DNA of 40,733 nt from Byssochlamys sp. IMV 00236 (GCA_001931875.2 MSJH02000157.1:1-40733); one strand, 5' to 3'; positions 11,606-22,998 are shown, counted from the first letter of the stretch. Translations and numbers: made by a program. Notes: generated from the letters alone by a model not told the origin.

Positions 11606-11894
11606 CATTAAAAGCTTCAAGCATTTTTTGGAGGATTTATCCACCAACTCCTAGTATTCTTGACAATTAGTAAAGCAAATATAATTATTTATTTAGTATT
11701 AAAATTTAACCTTCAAAGTGATCAGCACGTTAAAGCACTGGTCCAAGCGACTTAGACCAAGATTGGAATGAGAAATTAAAAATTCCCCAATCTCAAATAG
11801 TCTATATGTATGTGTATAGACTAAATCCATGACGTATACTGATGCCTTGTGTCCTAATTACAATGTAACTTTTAGTTTATCTTGTGTAAAAATA

Positions 11895-11912
11895 CCCCTA
11901 ACCCCTAACCCC
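11895..11912. repeat. interstitial telomere-like repeat CCCCTAA
   Basis: The stretch is CCCCTAACCCCTAACCCC, two and a half units of a telomere-like heptamer in otherwise AT-rich DNA. Too short to show a former chromosome end. Confidence 0.5.
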
Positions 11913-12226
11913 AATAAATTTCAGTAAGCATGTTTGTTAAAAGTAGAACTGATAGTTAACATTTCTATTCGACGTGTTTGATATAAATCATTATAATAAC
12001 TCGAGTAAAGTAAAACATACATTCTACTTTACATTCCTCTATCGCTTCTGATAAGAATAACTTATAATAATAATAATAACTATAGCAACTACTAGTTTAA
12101 CAATAATATGTATAAATAATGTCAGTGACGACAATAATATCAATAGCAGTCATAGATTCTCTCTCCCCATAAAACGAACACGCGTCTTATTTAACAACAT
12201 TCAGCTTTTCTTAATAAAGAATCTAA

Positions 12227-13468
12227 TTCGCATGTCATCGACTTAACTGCCTTTTTTCAATAACAAAGCTGAATACAACACTATTCATAAAGAAATGGAA
12301 TAATATAAAGTCTAAGTTTGATAAAGAATATGCAAAGTATTGGCAAGATCGCGAAAAGACAGCTCACAATAATAAATTGGGAAAAAGGACACGAGATTTA
12401 GTGGAGGATATCCAAGAGCGTATCATTCAGCAAGTAAGAGCCTCCTTCGGTGAAACTGAAGTGGAAAACGAGACTGATGAAGTGCAAACTGAAATAGCGG
12501 ATAACACTCCTAAAGTTCAAACTGATACCCCCCCTTCAAGATGTCATTTATGCAACCCAGGACAAAAATGGCAGCGCAGAAGCAAATGTCAATTGGGTTC
12601 TCAAAATTCAAAAGATTATCAGAGATATCACCGATATACCTTCATGCTGGCAACTTGATCTGTAGCTAGTATACCTACTCAACTATTAACTACTCTTTGG
12701 CATAACAGTTTGTCATGTTTAAACATTTTAAACCTTACAAACAAATATACCATCAAGCTTCTAGAGAACCGATTAAATAATGATGACTTTGCAAACGTCA
12801 GGCAGAAAATAGAAATAATAAGCTGGACAGCAGGAACACACGAAGCTTTGTTTCTTTCAGCAATTAAAGATAGTCCCCCTTCCTACCGTTCTTTAAGAGT
12901 GGTGAGCTACACATCCTCTATCCTGGTCGACCAATTTGATGCCTGTATACATTATGATATATTAGCTATGGAGTCTATCTTAACGAACTTGTAAGATATT
13001 ATTATTCATGCCAAATGGGATATTTTTCATAAATTAATTTTTCTTCTTTCATTATCTTAGCTTGAACAACTTGGAATCTTGTAGTTGCCCAGACTTTCGA
13101 TACCGAAACAGAGCTTGCAAGCATATGTTCCTTCTGGGATGTACTGAATATGATGTTTGGAGAGGTGAGAAATGCAAATGCTCGTGAAAAAGAAAACTCT
13201 AATGCTTTTCATTTAAAGACCCAACTTATACTGAAGTATCAACCACTGAAGGATTGCAGCCTGAGCCTGAACATGAGCTGCAAAGAAAACAAGAAGACAT
13301 GGTGCAAAAATTGAAGATGTGAAAGAAGTTGTAGAGAATCTAAGGCCTGACGAAGTTACCAGTTCGTGGCAGCTTCAAGTTGAACAGCTTTATAGAGAAG
13401 TTGTATTAGAAAGCAATCAAGTAGAAAGGTTACCATCAAACGTTTATTTAGAAAGACAAAGAAGATAA
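12227..13468 (+). pseudogene. SWIM zinc-finger protein gene, apparently broken
   Basis: Reconstructed coding segments run 12227-12661, 12709-12990, 13061-13164 and 13219-13322, with GT-AG introns in matching phase. The reading frame must change by one at the C7 run near 12530-12536; after it the frame continues to IIRDITDIPSCWQLD and into the next exon. A SWIM finger is clear in exon 3: ESCSCPDFRYRNRACKHMFLL, with C-x-C...C-x-H ligands. After a TGA at 13320-13322 a second frame stays protein-like to 13468, so a second shift is likely. SWIM fingers occur at the C termini of MULE transposases and in host proteins. No transposase core is visible. The first shift, in a homopolymer, could be a sequencing error; two together favour a pseudogene. 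No start codon was resolved. Confidence 0.55.
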
Positions 13469-13609
13469 ATAGCAGTTCGTTGGGTATTTACGAAAAATGC
13501 TAAAATTACTCATGTATATCCTTGATGTAAATGATGTAGTACAAACTAAAAAAAAACAACATATGAAAGCTGTAATGAATTTATTATTATGTACTATTAT
13601 GATGCTAAT

Positions 13610-15000
13610 CTACTGCTTTCTTGTGTGAAGGGAGTGAACATAAGTCCAAGCACCCGAATCTAAGTGATGATGCAAGTCCATTTTTGTTCTTAATGCATGG
13701 TTTTTCTTTTGATAGTCGGTTCCATTTGACGCATCGTCATCTTTTTCGAATTTGAACAACTTTGGCTCCCAAACTTCCTTCTTTTCCTCCCTTTCTTTAC
13801 GAACACCTCGTTGCCATTCTTCAATTCGTGTCTTTTCCTTGTTAGCCACCTTGTAATTCTTTTGTTTTAATGCTTCTGTTACTGGTCCCCAAACACGGTG
13901 TGATTCAATTTCAGATTGCTCCTCAACAGGTGGTGTCACACGCTTTGCCATCGGTTCAGCTTCTGCATCAAATAATAACTCCTTTTTGCTATCCTTTCCT
14001 TTTGAGTAAAATGATTGATGACTCCAGCGGCCCGAGAGTTGGTATTGAACTTTGTCATCGTGATAAATCCATCCCTTGATGTGATTATATTCTCCACCAA
14101 ACCATGGCTTGGGCACAAACTCAATTGTTGCCTTTGTGTTATTGCTGCCCACAATTGTACATACTCCTCCTAATTCAATAAAGGCTCCACCAGTAAGTAC
14201 ACCTCGAATAAGAATGTCTGGAAAATCAAGCATGTATTGCTCATCGTATTGCTTGAGATATAATACAGCTCGCCCCACTTGTTCAACACGGATAGAAGTT
14301 CCTTTGAATTTTGACTTTTGTCCAGCTATCGTATACAATGTGAGTAAGTGGTGTTAAGGGTAACCAGATATATACTTACTATGACCGTTTAAACTGACAC
14401 CTGCCTTTTCGTCTTCGAGATAAAAGGCAGAAATTGGGGGGTGATGACAGACTTGCTCACAGATGCATTTAGCATCGCCCATGGTACAAAAAAATTGCTC
14501 ACCCAAGATTGGATTATAAGGCTTCTTTTCAAATTTACCACCTGTGCAACGAGAAGCGTAACTACCCCATAGAGTAGAAATGAACCAGCGACAGATAGAC
14601 AACATGCGGTCTATTTTGATTTGTAAGCACTTGTTTCATTATGCTCTATTTCTTTTACCTTCAGGAGATTGTGCTTGACTAACAGCTTGGAAAAGAGCAG
14701 GATGATCACCCCAATAGGTGCTACATAAAGAAGTGAATAAAACGATCTCGAGTGTGTCTATAGTTATTACCCATATTCTAATAAAGAGAGACCATTCAAG
14801 AAGAAAGCTGGACAGGTGAGTGAAGAGAGGTCACCTGTGAAGCTGATAACTACTTTTAAAAACTCTTTAAACTCTCTAAATTGACTCTTTTCTTCCAAGT
14901 TCTTGACGGATAACTTGTCGACATCATTTTCTGAAGGTGGTTCATCATCCAAAGCCTTGCTATTATTCTTTTTGTCTTTGCTTCCAAATCCTATAGCCAT
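13610..15000 (-). CDS. KES1: oxysterol-binding protein, Kes1/Osh4-like lipid transfer protein
   Basis: Four exons (15000-14771, 14720-14659, 14610-14380, 14325-13610), 412 aa. This is a single ORD-domain protein of the short Osh class, with no PH domain, ankyrin repeats or FFAT motif. Such proteins exchange sterol and PI4P between membranes and act at the Golgi and ER. The OSBP fingerprint is present as EQVCHHPPISAF, with Cys in place of the usual Ser. Also seen are the lid-region start (FKEFLKVVISFTGDLSSLT), KPYNPILGEQF, and the C-terminal WSHQSFY and KKEVWEPKLFKFE regions. Length fits yeast Osh4 (about 430 aa). Exon 3 joins exon 4 as GHTGQKSKF, preserving the core beta strands. Confidence 0.93.
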
Positions 15001-16067
15001 TTTTTGATAGAAATAAAAGGAAATCCGGAAAAAATAAAAGAGAGAGAGAAAAAAAGGGAAATTATCTCTAATCTTTTTCGCTCATAGAAAATAAAGCCGG
15101 AGTTTAGACGCAAGAGTTTAATCCCATGTGTTGTAAGTACAATAGCGAATGAAGGATATATTACATCATTAACCCTATTTTCTATTCTATACATTTCATA
15201 TAAAATCTCCAATATTATGAATAACCTATCATCTATTCAAAAAGAGCATTGTCAAGTGCTCGGATCAAAATGCAGCAAGCCTGTGACGGACAATGACCGT
15301 TCTATACAGCTGTTTAAAGATATTTTTAAACAGCGAATGTAACTTGAACGTGATGGTTGTACACTGTCAGAAATAAATATATCTCTGTGACTCGTATAAA
15401 TTGTATTATAAATATATATCAATCGCATTCAGAAATAAGACGTGTTGAAGCCATTGCATTCTTCTTTTATATGTAACTCTTTGCTTTGACAATGAAAACT
15501 CGCTTCTAGGAATAATTTGAGAACAATGCAACCTGATATTCCTCTGATATGTTTTTATTTTTTTTTTACTTTAGTCTTTTCTGATGTATATTATATCATT
15601 TATCTTATGTAATCATCACAGTGCTATGAAAAAGTGTTCTAAATGAAGCTGACGTTCTGACAGGCAGTCAGTTTTGAAAAAGCCTAGAGCAACCAATAAG
15701 GAATATATTAAGGTTAGCTCTTTTCCTTGTCTGGCATAATGAAGGTTTCTTATATAAGTCAATTTCGATCTCATAGTCAATCCCCTTTGACACAAATAAA
15801 ACAGTTCTGCAGTTTATATTAAATGTACAAACAATAACAATTGTAATTCATCAGTGCGTCTATGTGTGTGTGGGTGTTCGATGCTACATTATTTCATAAT
15901 GTTGCATTTTTTGAATATTCGATATACAAATATTTTAAGCAAACTTGTAAATAAATAATACTTGTTATCACAAGTGTTTTTTTATTTCTGTATGAAAATG
16001 AAATGAAAATTACATTAAAAGAGCAAGTTAATATTAACTAATGAAGATATGACAAGTTGGAGTTTGA
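15001..16067. other. long intergenic region, no gene seen
   Basis: About 1.07 kb between the OSBP start and the calreticulin 3' end. All frames are short and AT-driven. A perfect hairpin at 15309-15334 and several TATA-like stretches are visible. A snRNA or other non-coding RNA cannot be excluded, but none is recognised. Confidence 0.45.
15309..15334. repeat. perfect 10-bp-arm hairpin
   Basis: GCTGTTTAAA (15309-15318), six-base loop GATATT, TTTAAACAGC (15325-15334). The palindrome stands alone in the intergenic region upstream of the OSBP gene. Confidence 0.55.
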
Positions 16068-17397
16068 TTATAATTCGTCTCTAGCGGGCTTCTTGGCAGC
16101 ATCTGCTTCAACAGCTTCTTCGACAGCGTCTTCAAGGGCTTCAAGGATTTCTTCTTCCTTGGGTGTTTCTGGCTCTTGGTCTTTCTTTGCGTCCTTTTCA
16201 GCTTCTTCAGCCTTTGCCTTATTTTCAGCATCGACCTTTTCCTCATGTGCCTTCTTGGCATCTTCTTCCTTCTCATGAAGATCCTTTGTTTCGTTGCGAA
16301 CCTTTTCAGCTTCTTCGATATCGTCAGTGATGAGGATGTTGTCAAAGATAGTACCAGACTTCACTTGCCAGACATCAATACCAACGTTTGCAAAATCATA
16401 AGCATAGATCTCATTGTCGACCTTGTAATCTGGGTTATCAATCAGAGGGTGTTCCCATTCTCCCTTATAAGCAGGGTTAGGGATCTTCTTAGGTGTCCAG
16501 GGACCTTTATAATCGGGATTTGCGATCGAAGGAGCTTCCCATTCACCATCCATGTCATCATCCCAATCTTCAGGCTTCTTAGCATTAGGGTCAGGAATAA
16601 ATTCAGGGATATCATCATAACCTTCGGGCTTAACATCATTAGGGTCATCAATCAAAGCGTCATCAACCCAGTCAGCAGGCTTGACAGCATTAGGGTCCTT
16701 GATTTGCTTGGGAGGCAAAAAGTCCCAGTCTTCAAGAAGAGATCCGGAGGCCTTCTTGTCAGAGTCAACCAAGATTTCATATGTTTGATCAGGTTTAACA
16801 ATAAGAGTGTAGGTATGAGTTAAAGTATCTTTAGGGGCTGAGATGGTCTTTTTGAAATCATAGTTGGTACCATTATAGTTGAAGATGGCATGTACGATGG
16901 ATTTAGGACCACAGATATCAGGGCCAAACATGATATTGTATGAGGTGTCACCATTGAATGTTTTGGGGTCAAATTCACCACCGAAGAACTAAGAAAACAG
17001 TGTGAATAATTTGCCTCTTTCTCAAAAAAAAAAAAAAAAAAACGCGTGTATTCAAACTCTGTTTTACCTTCAAATAACTTCCACCACAGTCAATGTCTTG
17101 TTCATTCTTGACATCAAACTGAATGACAAGGTTCTTGTCCTTGTTTGTGAATGGCTTTGTCTTGGAAGAGACAGCATAGAAGCGATAGTCCTCGGTTGTT
17201 CTTAAACCAGCATTGGCCTTTTCGTCTACGTACCATTTACCAGGACTTACTTCAAGTTTACCAAGATCTTCGCGGTAAGTGGAAGGAGTCCAACGGTCTT
17301 TCCAACCTTCACCATCAGAGAAAGTTTCGTGAAAGAAGACTTCAGCAGAGGCAAGAGCAGCAAGACCCAAGATGGCGGTGATGGTGGGAATCTTCAT
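16068..17397 (-). CDS. calreticulin, ER lectin chaperone
   Basis: Two exons (17397-17068 and 16988-16068), 416 aa. Soluble calcium-binding lectin chaperone that retains monoglucosylated glycoproteins in the ER folding cycle. Visible parts: a signal peptide (AILGLAALASA); a globular lectin domain starting VFFHETFSDG with IDCGGSYLK and YNIMFGPDICG; and the P-domain with three IxDPxxxKPxDWDD-type repeats (about residues 200-255) followed by three GxWxPxxIxNPxYKG-type repeats. An acidic, Glu/Lys/Ala-rich C domain ends in ARDEL, an ER-retrieval variant of KDEL. There is no transmembrane helix, so it is calreticulin rather than calnexin. The intron contains a 19-base A run (17024-17042). Promoter motifs are listed separately. 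Confidence 0.95.
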
Positions 17398-17740
17398 TTT
17401 GTTTGTTTTTTATTGACAAAGTAAAAAGAAAAAGAAAGAAAAGAAAAGGTACAAGTGAAATATATAAAAATTTCTAGAAAAAAAATATAACGGCTGGAAC
17501 GTGGCAGACTGATATATAATACAGGCCAATAACACAAATTCCTGCAAAATTGACCACTGATTGATGGCATCAAATGATTGGATAAAATCATTGTTAATTC
17601 TGCTAAAATTAGGTACAAGGTAACATTAAAGGAAAACTATCAAGAATGAATACATAAACAAGAACTTTTTCGATAATGAAATGACGACACGTAATAGCCT
17701 TATTTATTGTAGTTATCCCAAATTGAACTAATTTTATCTA
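17398..17740. other. intergenic: calreticulin promoter and thioesterase 3' flank
   Basis: Besides the motifs at 17461-17504 this stretch has only AT-rich DNA and a polypurine run before the calreticulin ATG. Nothing else is recognised. Confidence 0.45.
17461..17504 (-). promoter_or_regulatory. calreticulin promoter: TATA, heat-shock element, CCACG core
   Basis: Reading toward the calreticulin ATG on the minus strand come CCACG (17504-17500, the core shared by ERSE and UPRE unfolded-protein elements), then TTTCTAGAAA (17480-17471, a two-unit nTTCnnGAAn heat-shock element), then TATATA (17466-17461), about 65-105 bases before the start. The motifs and order are seen; use by HSF or a Hac1-type factor is inferred from the gene's role. 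Confidence 0.4.
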
Positions 17741-18279
17741 TTATTCTTTTATGGCATCAAGTCCTTTCAAGACTGTCTCTGGTAAGCCTTTAATTGGACG
17801 TCTATTGATTGGATCAACAAATACATGAGTAAATCCACCGACTACAGAGGCCAAAGGTTGTTCATTTTCAAACAATCCAACACGATAGGTGACACTTGAC
17901 TTGCCTATTTTAGAGATACAAAGTCCAGCATGGATGATACTTGGATAAGATGCGGGGGCGTAAAAGTTGGCTGAACTAGATACGACCAATCCAATCGGTT
18001 TACCCGCTTTATTAGGTTCTAATCCACAGTTTTTGATAAGATATTCATTAATGACTGTATCAAAGTAATGATAATATATAGAATTGTTTATATGGCCATA
18101 CTGATCATTATCACTCCATCTACACAATTGTTATTATTGAACTAGAAAAAGATGATATTTTATAACCTTGTTTGAATAGGCAAGAAGTATTTATAATGTA
18201 GTCTTTCTCTAAATGTCTCCTTCTTTGCTTCCGTTTGTACGTGCCTTGATATAGTCGATAACCTTTCTTGAGCTCCCAT
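17741..18279 (-). CDS. hotdog-fold acyl-CoA thioesterase (4HBT/YbgC-like)
   Basis: Two exons (18279-18167 and 18119-17741), 163 aa from the chosen ATG. Residues from about 37 form a single hotdog domain: TRWSDNDQYGHINNSIYYHYFD carries the catalytic-type Asp and the GH-NN turn that starts the central helix. Then follow SSANFYAPASYPSIIHAGL and FTHVFVDPINRRP. The family hydrolyses acyl-CoA thioesters; the exact chain length cannot be read. The N-terminal 37 residues are basic with few acids and could be a mitochondrial presequence. The start is uncertain: the frame is open up to 18402 with other Met codons, but a polypyrimidine run at 18329-18341 and the close TBC gene end (18416) favour the shorter form. 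Confidence 0.8.
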
Positions 18280-18415
18280 GGTTCTTTTAAGTAAAGGAAA
18301 AGCTGCTTGGAAAAACAACATGAATAAGCAAAAAAAAAAAAAGAGATTCTTCACTCCGCATGTGATATGCAAAAGCTGAGTATTAACTAACAGGCACGGC
18401 ATAAAAATGGGTACT

Positions 18416-20866
18416 TTAATGCTTTGGTTTTATTGCATGCAAGACTCTACCATAAAACGATGCAGTCCTCTTTACTTTGTTACTCTTTCTTGAGGGATAT
18501 TTTGCTTCCTGCTTTTGGTCACGTAATGACATCCAAAACTCTTTTAAAGGCTGGTCAACTATGTGTGATATATTGGAGGTAACAGACACACTGTGGCGCC
18601 GTTGGTGGGTTGATGGCACATTCTTTTCACTCTCTGTTGGATAATGGCATATTAAGTACTGGTTTTCCAACTTGAAATATTCCAAGATTTTCCTTGTTTT
18701 TTCTAATTCCTTTTCCAAGGCTTTATTCTTTTGAATAACATCAGTCCATTCTACTTCCTTTCTTTTCTTTTCCTCCGCTAATTCATCCATTTCTGCTTTC
18801 ATGACTAGTAGTCTGTCTACCAGCGCCATCTGCCCTTCATTGACCATATCGAATTTGGACTGTACGTGTTCGAGCTCTTGTGAAAGTTTTTCGCACTGTT
18901 GCTCTAAATCTTTGGTGTGCGTCACTTCTCCAGAAAGACATGTACTTGCTTTTGATAGCACACTTGTCATATCATCAGTGTATGATTGAACATTTTCGGC
19001 AATTTTTAAGCTTTTTAAAGTCGACATGGAGTTTTCTCCTTCAAAACCTTGTTGTAGTGCTAAATCTGGCGAGATCCTGTTACTGCTATCTATCTTTTCT
19101 AAACAGTATCTACGCTCAAGTTCTAAAATAGTCAACTTTAGCGCATCCCGTTCGCATTCTAAATCTTCTTTATCATATCTCATTTCCTGTAGTTCATCCA
19201 GCGCCTTTTGATGATCTTTTCGTAAATGTTCTATTTCAAGCTGAAGATTGCTACCAAGATAAGGAGTGGTCAAACTTTGAGGTGTTGATGGTAGAGATTG
19301 GTTATGTATTGAGCTACAGCTGCAAAAAGAACTAATGCTCAATCTTCTTTGAATCGACGACGCTTCCTCCGCGACAAACAATGGTGTGGTCGTATCCTTG
19401 GCAGAAACAGAGGACCATCGTTTTCTCAATGGAGGCTTGGAAGGTTGTATTTTAGCAGGATACATCGTAGACGAGCGTTTCAACTCTTGACGTGTCTTTT
19501 TCTTTCGCTTCCAAAACATTCCTAACCGACCCGTTGCTCTGTTTAGCTTTCGATGCTGTTCTCCTTCATCTGCAGCGTATTGAGCATGGAGTGCGTCTAG
19601 CTTTTCTTTAGTAATAATGTGGGAAAGTGAAACGGCATCCCGGATGACATTTCCGTAATTTTCAGCATAGGGTAAACACAGCTTTCGTGAGGTAACAAAA
19701 TCCAATATATCTTCAAATTCTTCTAATTTTGATATAATGTGATCTGCAGACCTTTTGAGCATGGCGATCGCTATACGCATAATGGTCTCTGCTGCTCCTT
19801 CTGCGAATATGATGTCATAGATTCGATTGACAAGCCCCATAGGAAGCGCATAAGCAAACAAAGTCAAGAACCACTGTGATGCGTACATGGCTGCGTGAAT
19901 TCCATGTTGCATAAAATGACATGATAAATCTGGAAGTATCTCATGAAGGAGTTTTGAAAATTGATAAAGACGTAACTGGAGTCCTTCCATATGAAGAGTA
20001 AACATGGATCTCATCTCATACGTTTCCATTAATCTAACGAAGACACAAAATGATGGTACTTCAGGCATCTGCTTCAATAATGAGTCAATCTATTAAGGAT
20101 AGTAGCTTATACTTACATTCATCAAGAGTGGACCAACAAGAAAGGCTAATCCTTGACAGTACCCGACTTCAGTATCATAAAGACTGTATGCTTCAAGTAT
20201 TCGTTTCATGGCAGTTTGTCCGCTCCCGTTTTCTTGCTTAAACATGTCAATTCGAGGAAACGTTCTTGCCAGGTCACGTTGAATTATCCTCTCGTGTGGT
20301 GATCTCTCTTGGCATAGCTGACCATAAACAGTTTCCAAATGTAATGACGCGGATTTCGACATGGCTTGCCAAATCAAGCCTCTTACACGCGCAGGAATTC
20401 CTGAACGTAACTTGAGAGATAATAGGTGTGGTAGTCTCAGCGCCACTTGATCCGAATCCTGAATGACGGCTTCCCAAAACCCCCAATCGATTTCTTCTTC
20501 CTCGTTAAGTGATACGATGTTGTCCTTGACTAGCCGCTGTAGTGTGCTAAAGTGAGCCCTAAGTTCATTGGAATGAATAAAGATCGATTTTGGATCTTTT
20601 TCTAGTAGCGCGTTTTGTCGCTCTATCTGTGCCAAGATAAACGCTGTTGACTCCTGCAGATAGAGAAAAACGTGTGAATTAAAAAATATATAGCCAAGTA
20701 AACAAATTACCTGTGGCGGTAAACGTGCGTTTTCTTCTTGGAGTCTGTCGAATAGTCTGTTATCATGTGTGTCGTCTTTATTAAGCCTGTTTGGTAGCAG
20801 GAAGTCGGGTTCGGTATTTGAAAATGTATGTGCGGCTGGTGCTATATGTGATGCAAGTGTTGACAT
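18416..20866 (-). CDS. TBC-domain Rab GTPase-activating protein (Gyp5/Evi5-like)
   Basis: Three exons (20866-20711, 20653-20117, 20068-18416), 781 aa. RabGAPs of this class speed GTP hydrolysis on Rab proteins of the secretory route. The TBC domain starts at LRSGIPARVRGLIWQAMS. The arginine finger lies in IIQRDLARTFPRI and the glutamine finger in VGYCQGLAFLVGPLLM, so both catalytic residues are present. The domain closes with WFLTLFAYALP. Downstream come a basic Lys/Arg region (GRLGMFWKRKKKTRQELKR), a Ser-rich linker, then a long heptad-type coiled coil (about residues 500-700), as in Gyp5 and Evi5. The first intron (57 nt) is a multiple of three without stop, so an unspliced isoform would stay in frame with a 19-residue insert just before the TBC domain. 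Confidence 0.92.
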
Positions 20867-21383
20867 CTAAACAAGGGTGAAAAAGAAAAAGAAAACAAGT
20901 GCAAAAAAGGATAGAAAGAAAAGAGGAAAGAGGAAAGTTGAAAGAAAAAAAGGGGGAATAGACCATGACTACTCAGAAATGCAAGGGGTTTGCTAGTTTT
21001 ACAAAGAAACAAATATAAAAACAACAAATGACAGGGTGAGAAAAAGGAGGTAAAGACGTTCCAGTAGTATATACTTTTTTTTTGATAAGAATGCAAAAAG
21101 CTACATTAATGTATAAAAATGAATTACAGAGTATGAATGATTAAGAAAGGGATTAAATAGATGTTTTCTATTTTGTTAGGGCTGTGAGTTTGTTATCATA
21201 GTAATATGCATAAGCATGCTTTTAACTGAGATAACCGTAAGAAATACAAATTTCACTGAAGCTACTTGGTTAATCACATTGATAAAATGCTTTTGTATGT
21301 TCATATGCGTATGTTTATTTGATATTGGGTAAATGCAATATAGCAGAGAAAGAGAGAGATGAAATATACAGTGTAGGCAAGAG
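20867..21383. other. intergenic: TBC promoter and glutamine synthetase 3' flank
   Basis: Purine-rich on the plus strand, that is pyrimidine-rich upstream of the TBC gene, with short A/T runs. No supported ORF or RNA. Confidence 0.45.
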
Positions 21384-22506
21384 TTAAGCGTCGGGTAAGA
21401 AAGTTGATTCAACAATGATGCTCGTAACTCTATAAGGATCAATATTGGAGGCAGGGCGACGATCTTCCAAATAGCCTTTGCCTTCAATACCGACATGACG
21501 AGGAATACGAATAGAAGCACCACGATTAGCGACACCGTAACTGAACTGATCGATGTGTCCAGTTTCATGTCTACCAGTCAGACGTTGATCATTATCTTCA
21601 CCGTAAACGGCAATATGTTCAGCGTGACGTAATCCCATCTTCTTGATAGCCTTTTCAATGGCAGCAATACCACCCTCTTGACGCATTTCTTCAGTAGAAA
21701 AGTTTGTGTGACAACCAGCGCCGTTCCAATCACCCTTGATAGGCTTAGGATGAATAGAGACAATGATACCAAAGTCTTCTGAAACACGTTCCAAGATATA
21801 ACGAGAAATCCAAAGATGATCTCCCATACCAATACCTTCACATGGACCTACTTGAAATTCAAATTGACCTGGAGCCACTTCAGCATTGACACCTGAAATG
21901 TTGACACCTGCATACAAGCAAGCGCGATAGTGAGCCTCCACAATGTCTCGACCGAAGATCTTTCCTGCACCAACACCGCAGTAATATTTGCCCTGCGTAT
22001 CATATATCAGTATATATTGATACTTCTTGTTTGTTTTTATTTACCTGTGGCTCAGGAAATCCGTGCATCGGCCAACCATAAGGTTTTCCTGTAGCAGGGT
22101 CGAATAGCATGTATTCTTGTTCAATACCAAACCAAGGCTTGGCATCAGCATGGGCCGCCATGATTTTCTTGCAAGCGTGACGGTAGTTGGTAGCATGAGG
22201 CGTACCATCGTTATTAAAGGTCTCACAAAGGACAATCTTATTATTGCCACGACGGAAAGGATCAGCAAACAAGGCCACGGGTTGAATCAGGATATCAGAG
22301 TCATGACCTTCGGCTTGGCCAGTAGAAGAGCCATCAAAGTTCCATTCTGGTAATTCACTAGCAGACGTAGGGACGAAATCAACCGTCCTTGTCTTGCTTC
22401 TTAAGCCATTTTTGGCGTCAATCCAAACGTATTCTACTTGAACTTTTTCGCCTTGAGGGAGAGAGAGGTATTTTTGGAGAAGAGTGGTATTTGAAACAAC
22501 AGCCAT
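21384..22506 (-). CDS. GLN1: glutamine synthetase, eukaryotic type II
   Basis: Two exons (22506-22045 and 21992-21384), 356 aa, the usual size for the decameric eukaryotic enzyme. It makes glutamine from glutamate, ammonia and ATP in the cytosol and is the main ammonium entry point. Signature pieces: [14 protein letters not shown] (N-terminal beta-Grasp signature), [14 protein letters not shown] (metal-binding Glu residues), [37 protein letters not shown] (ATP-binding region) and [12 protein letters not shown] (arginine flap). All active-site segments are intact. The single intron is 52 nt. Upstream GATA sites suggest nitrogen control. Confidence 0.97.
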
Positions 22507-22998
22507 AATGTAATGCTATAATGGAAAGAAAGCAAGTCGTTGCGTTTCCTTTATATACAAAATTAAGATCATGTGGTTTTTATCAGTTGAGGGATGATGG
22601 AAATCTATTTATCTCAACCAAAACAAGTAAAAATACCTTTATCTTTTGTAACCATATCCAGAGAATCCACTTTACCTATCTTGGGTTAGAATTTTAACCA
22701 ATCTTGTCATGGCCCTGGATCTGCTGTATTTAAGAAAATCTCCTAAACTACAGTCTATTTATAAAGCAAACTAAAATGCTAAAATATACGTGTATATATG
22801 TGTATATATATATATACAAAAACACGGTTACTATGGTTTTACCATAGCAACTATCACTAGGGCTGTGGCATAGTTTGTATATGCGTGTGTAACAGATTGA
22901 GCAGTTAATCTTATCTTTACTCTTATCACTGATGTTTATTTATATAGGTACAAGGTTCGTGAGAAAGCTTATTTCTTTTTCTCTTATTGTCAAGTGGA
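22507..22998. other. intergenic: GS promoter and FAB1 3' flank
   Basis: Contains the GATA sites, a TA/GT-rich microsatellite-like stretch at about 22785-22816, and a short inverted pair GGTTACTATGG / CCATAGCAACT around 22827-22852. No gene is seen. Confidence 0.45.
22577..22927 (-). promoter_or_regulatory. GATA-factor sites upstream of glutamine synthetase
   Basis: On the GS coding strand, GATAA cores occur at 22614-22609 and 22644-22639 (AGATAA), 22583-22578 (TGATAA), 22915-22910 and 22927-22922 (GATAAG). Nitrogen-responsive GATA factors (AreA/Nit2 type) bind such sites in other fungi. Use here is inferred from sequence and gene role only; in AT-rich DNA some will be chance hits. Confidence 0.35.

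Larger units (their letters stand above)
11283..12226. other. intergenic, AT-rich, with nested inverted repeat and telomere-like repeat
   Basis: Promoter side of SWC5 and then about 900 bases without a supported gene. It holds a nested inverted repeat at 11563-11605 and an 18-base telomere-like CCCCTAA repeat at 11895-11912, both listed separately. Short TAA repeats occur near 12066-12080. The region may be a graveyard of transposon ends next to the decayed SWIM gene. Confidence 0.4.

Noticed and set aside
16057..16823. long plus-strand Ser-rich and hydrophobic frames
   Set aside because: Antisense shadows of the calreticulin acidic and P-domain repeats.
20867..21096. minus-strand hydrophobic frame upstream of the TBC gene
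   Set aside because: Made of Phe/Leu/Ser codons from a pyrimidine tract; typical leader sequence, not a signal peptide.
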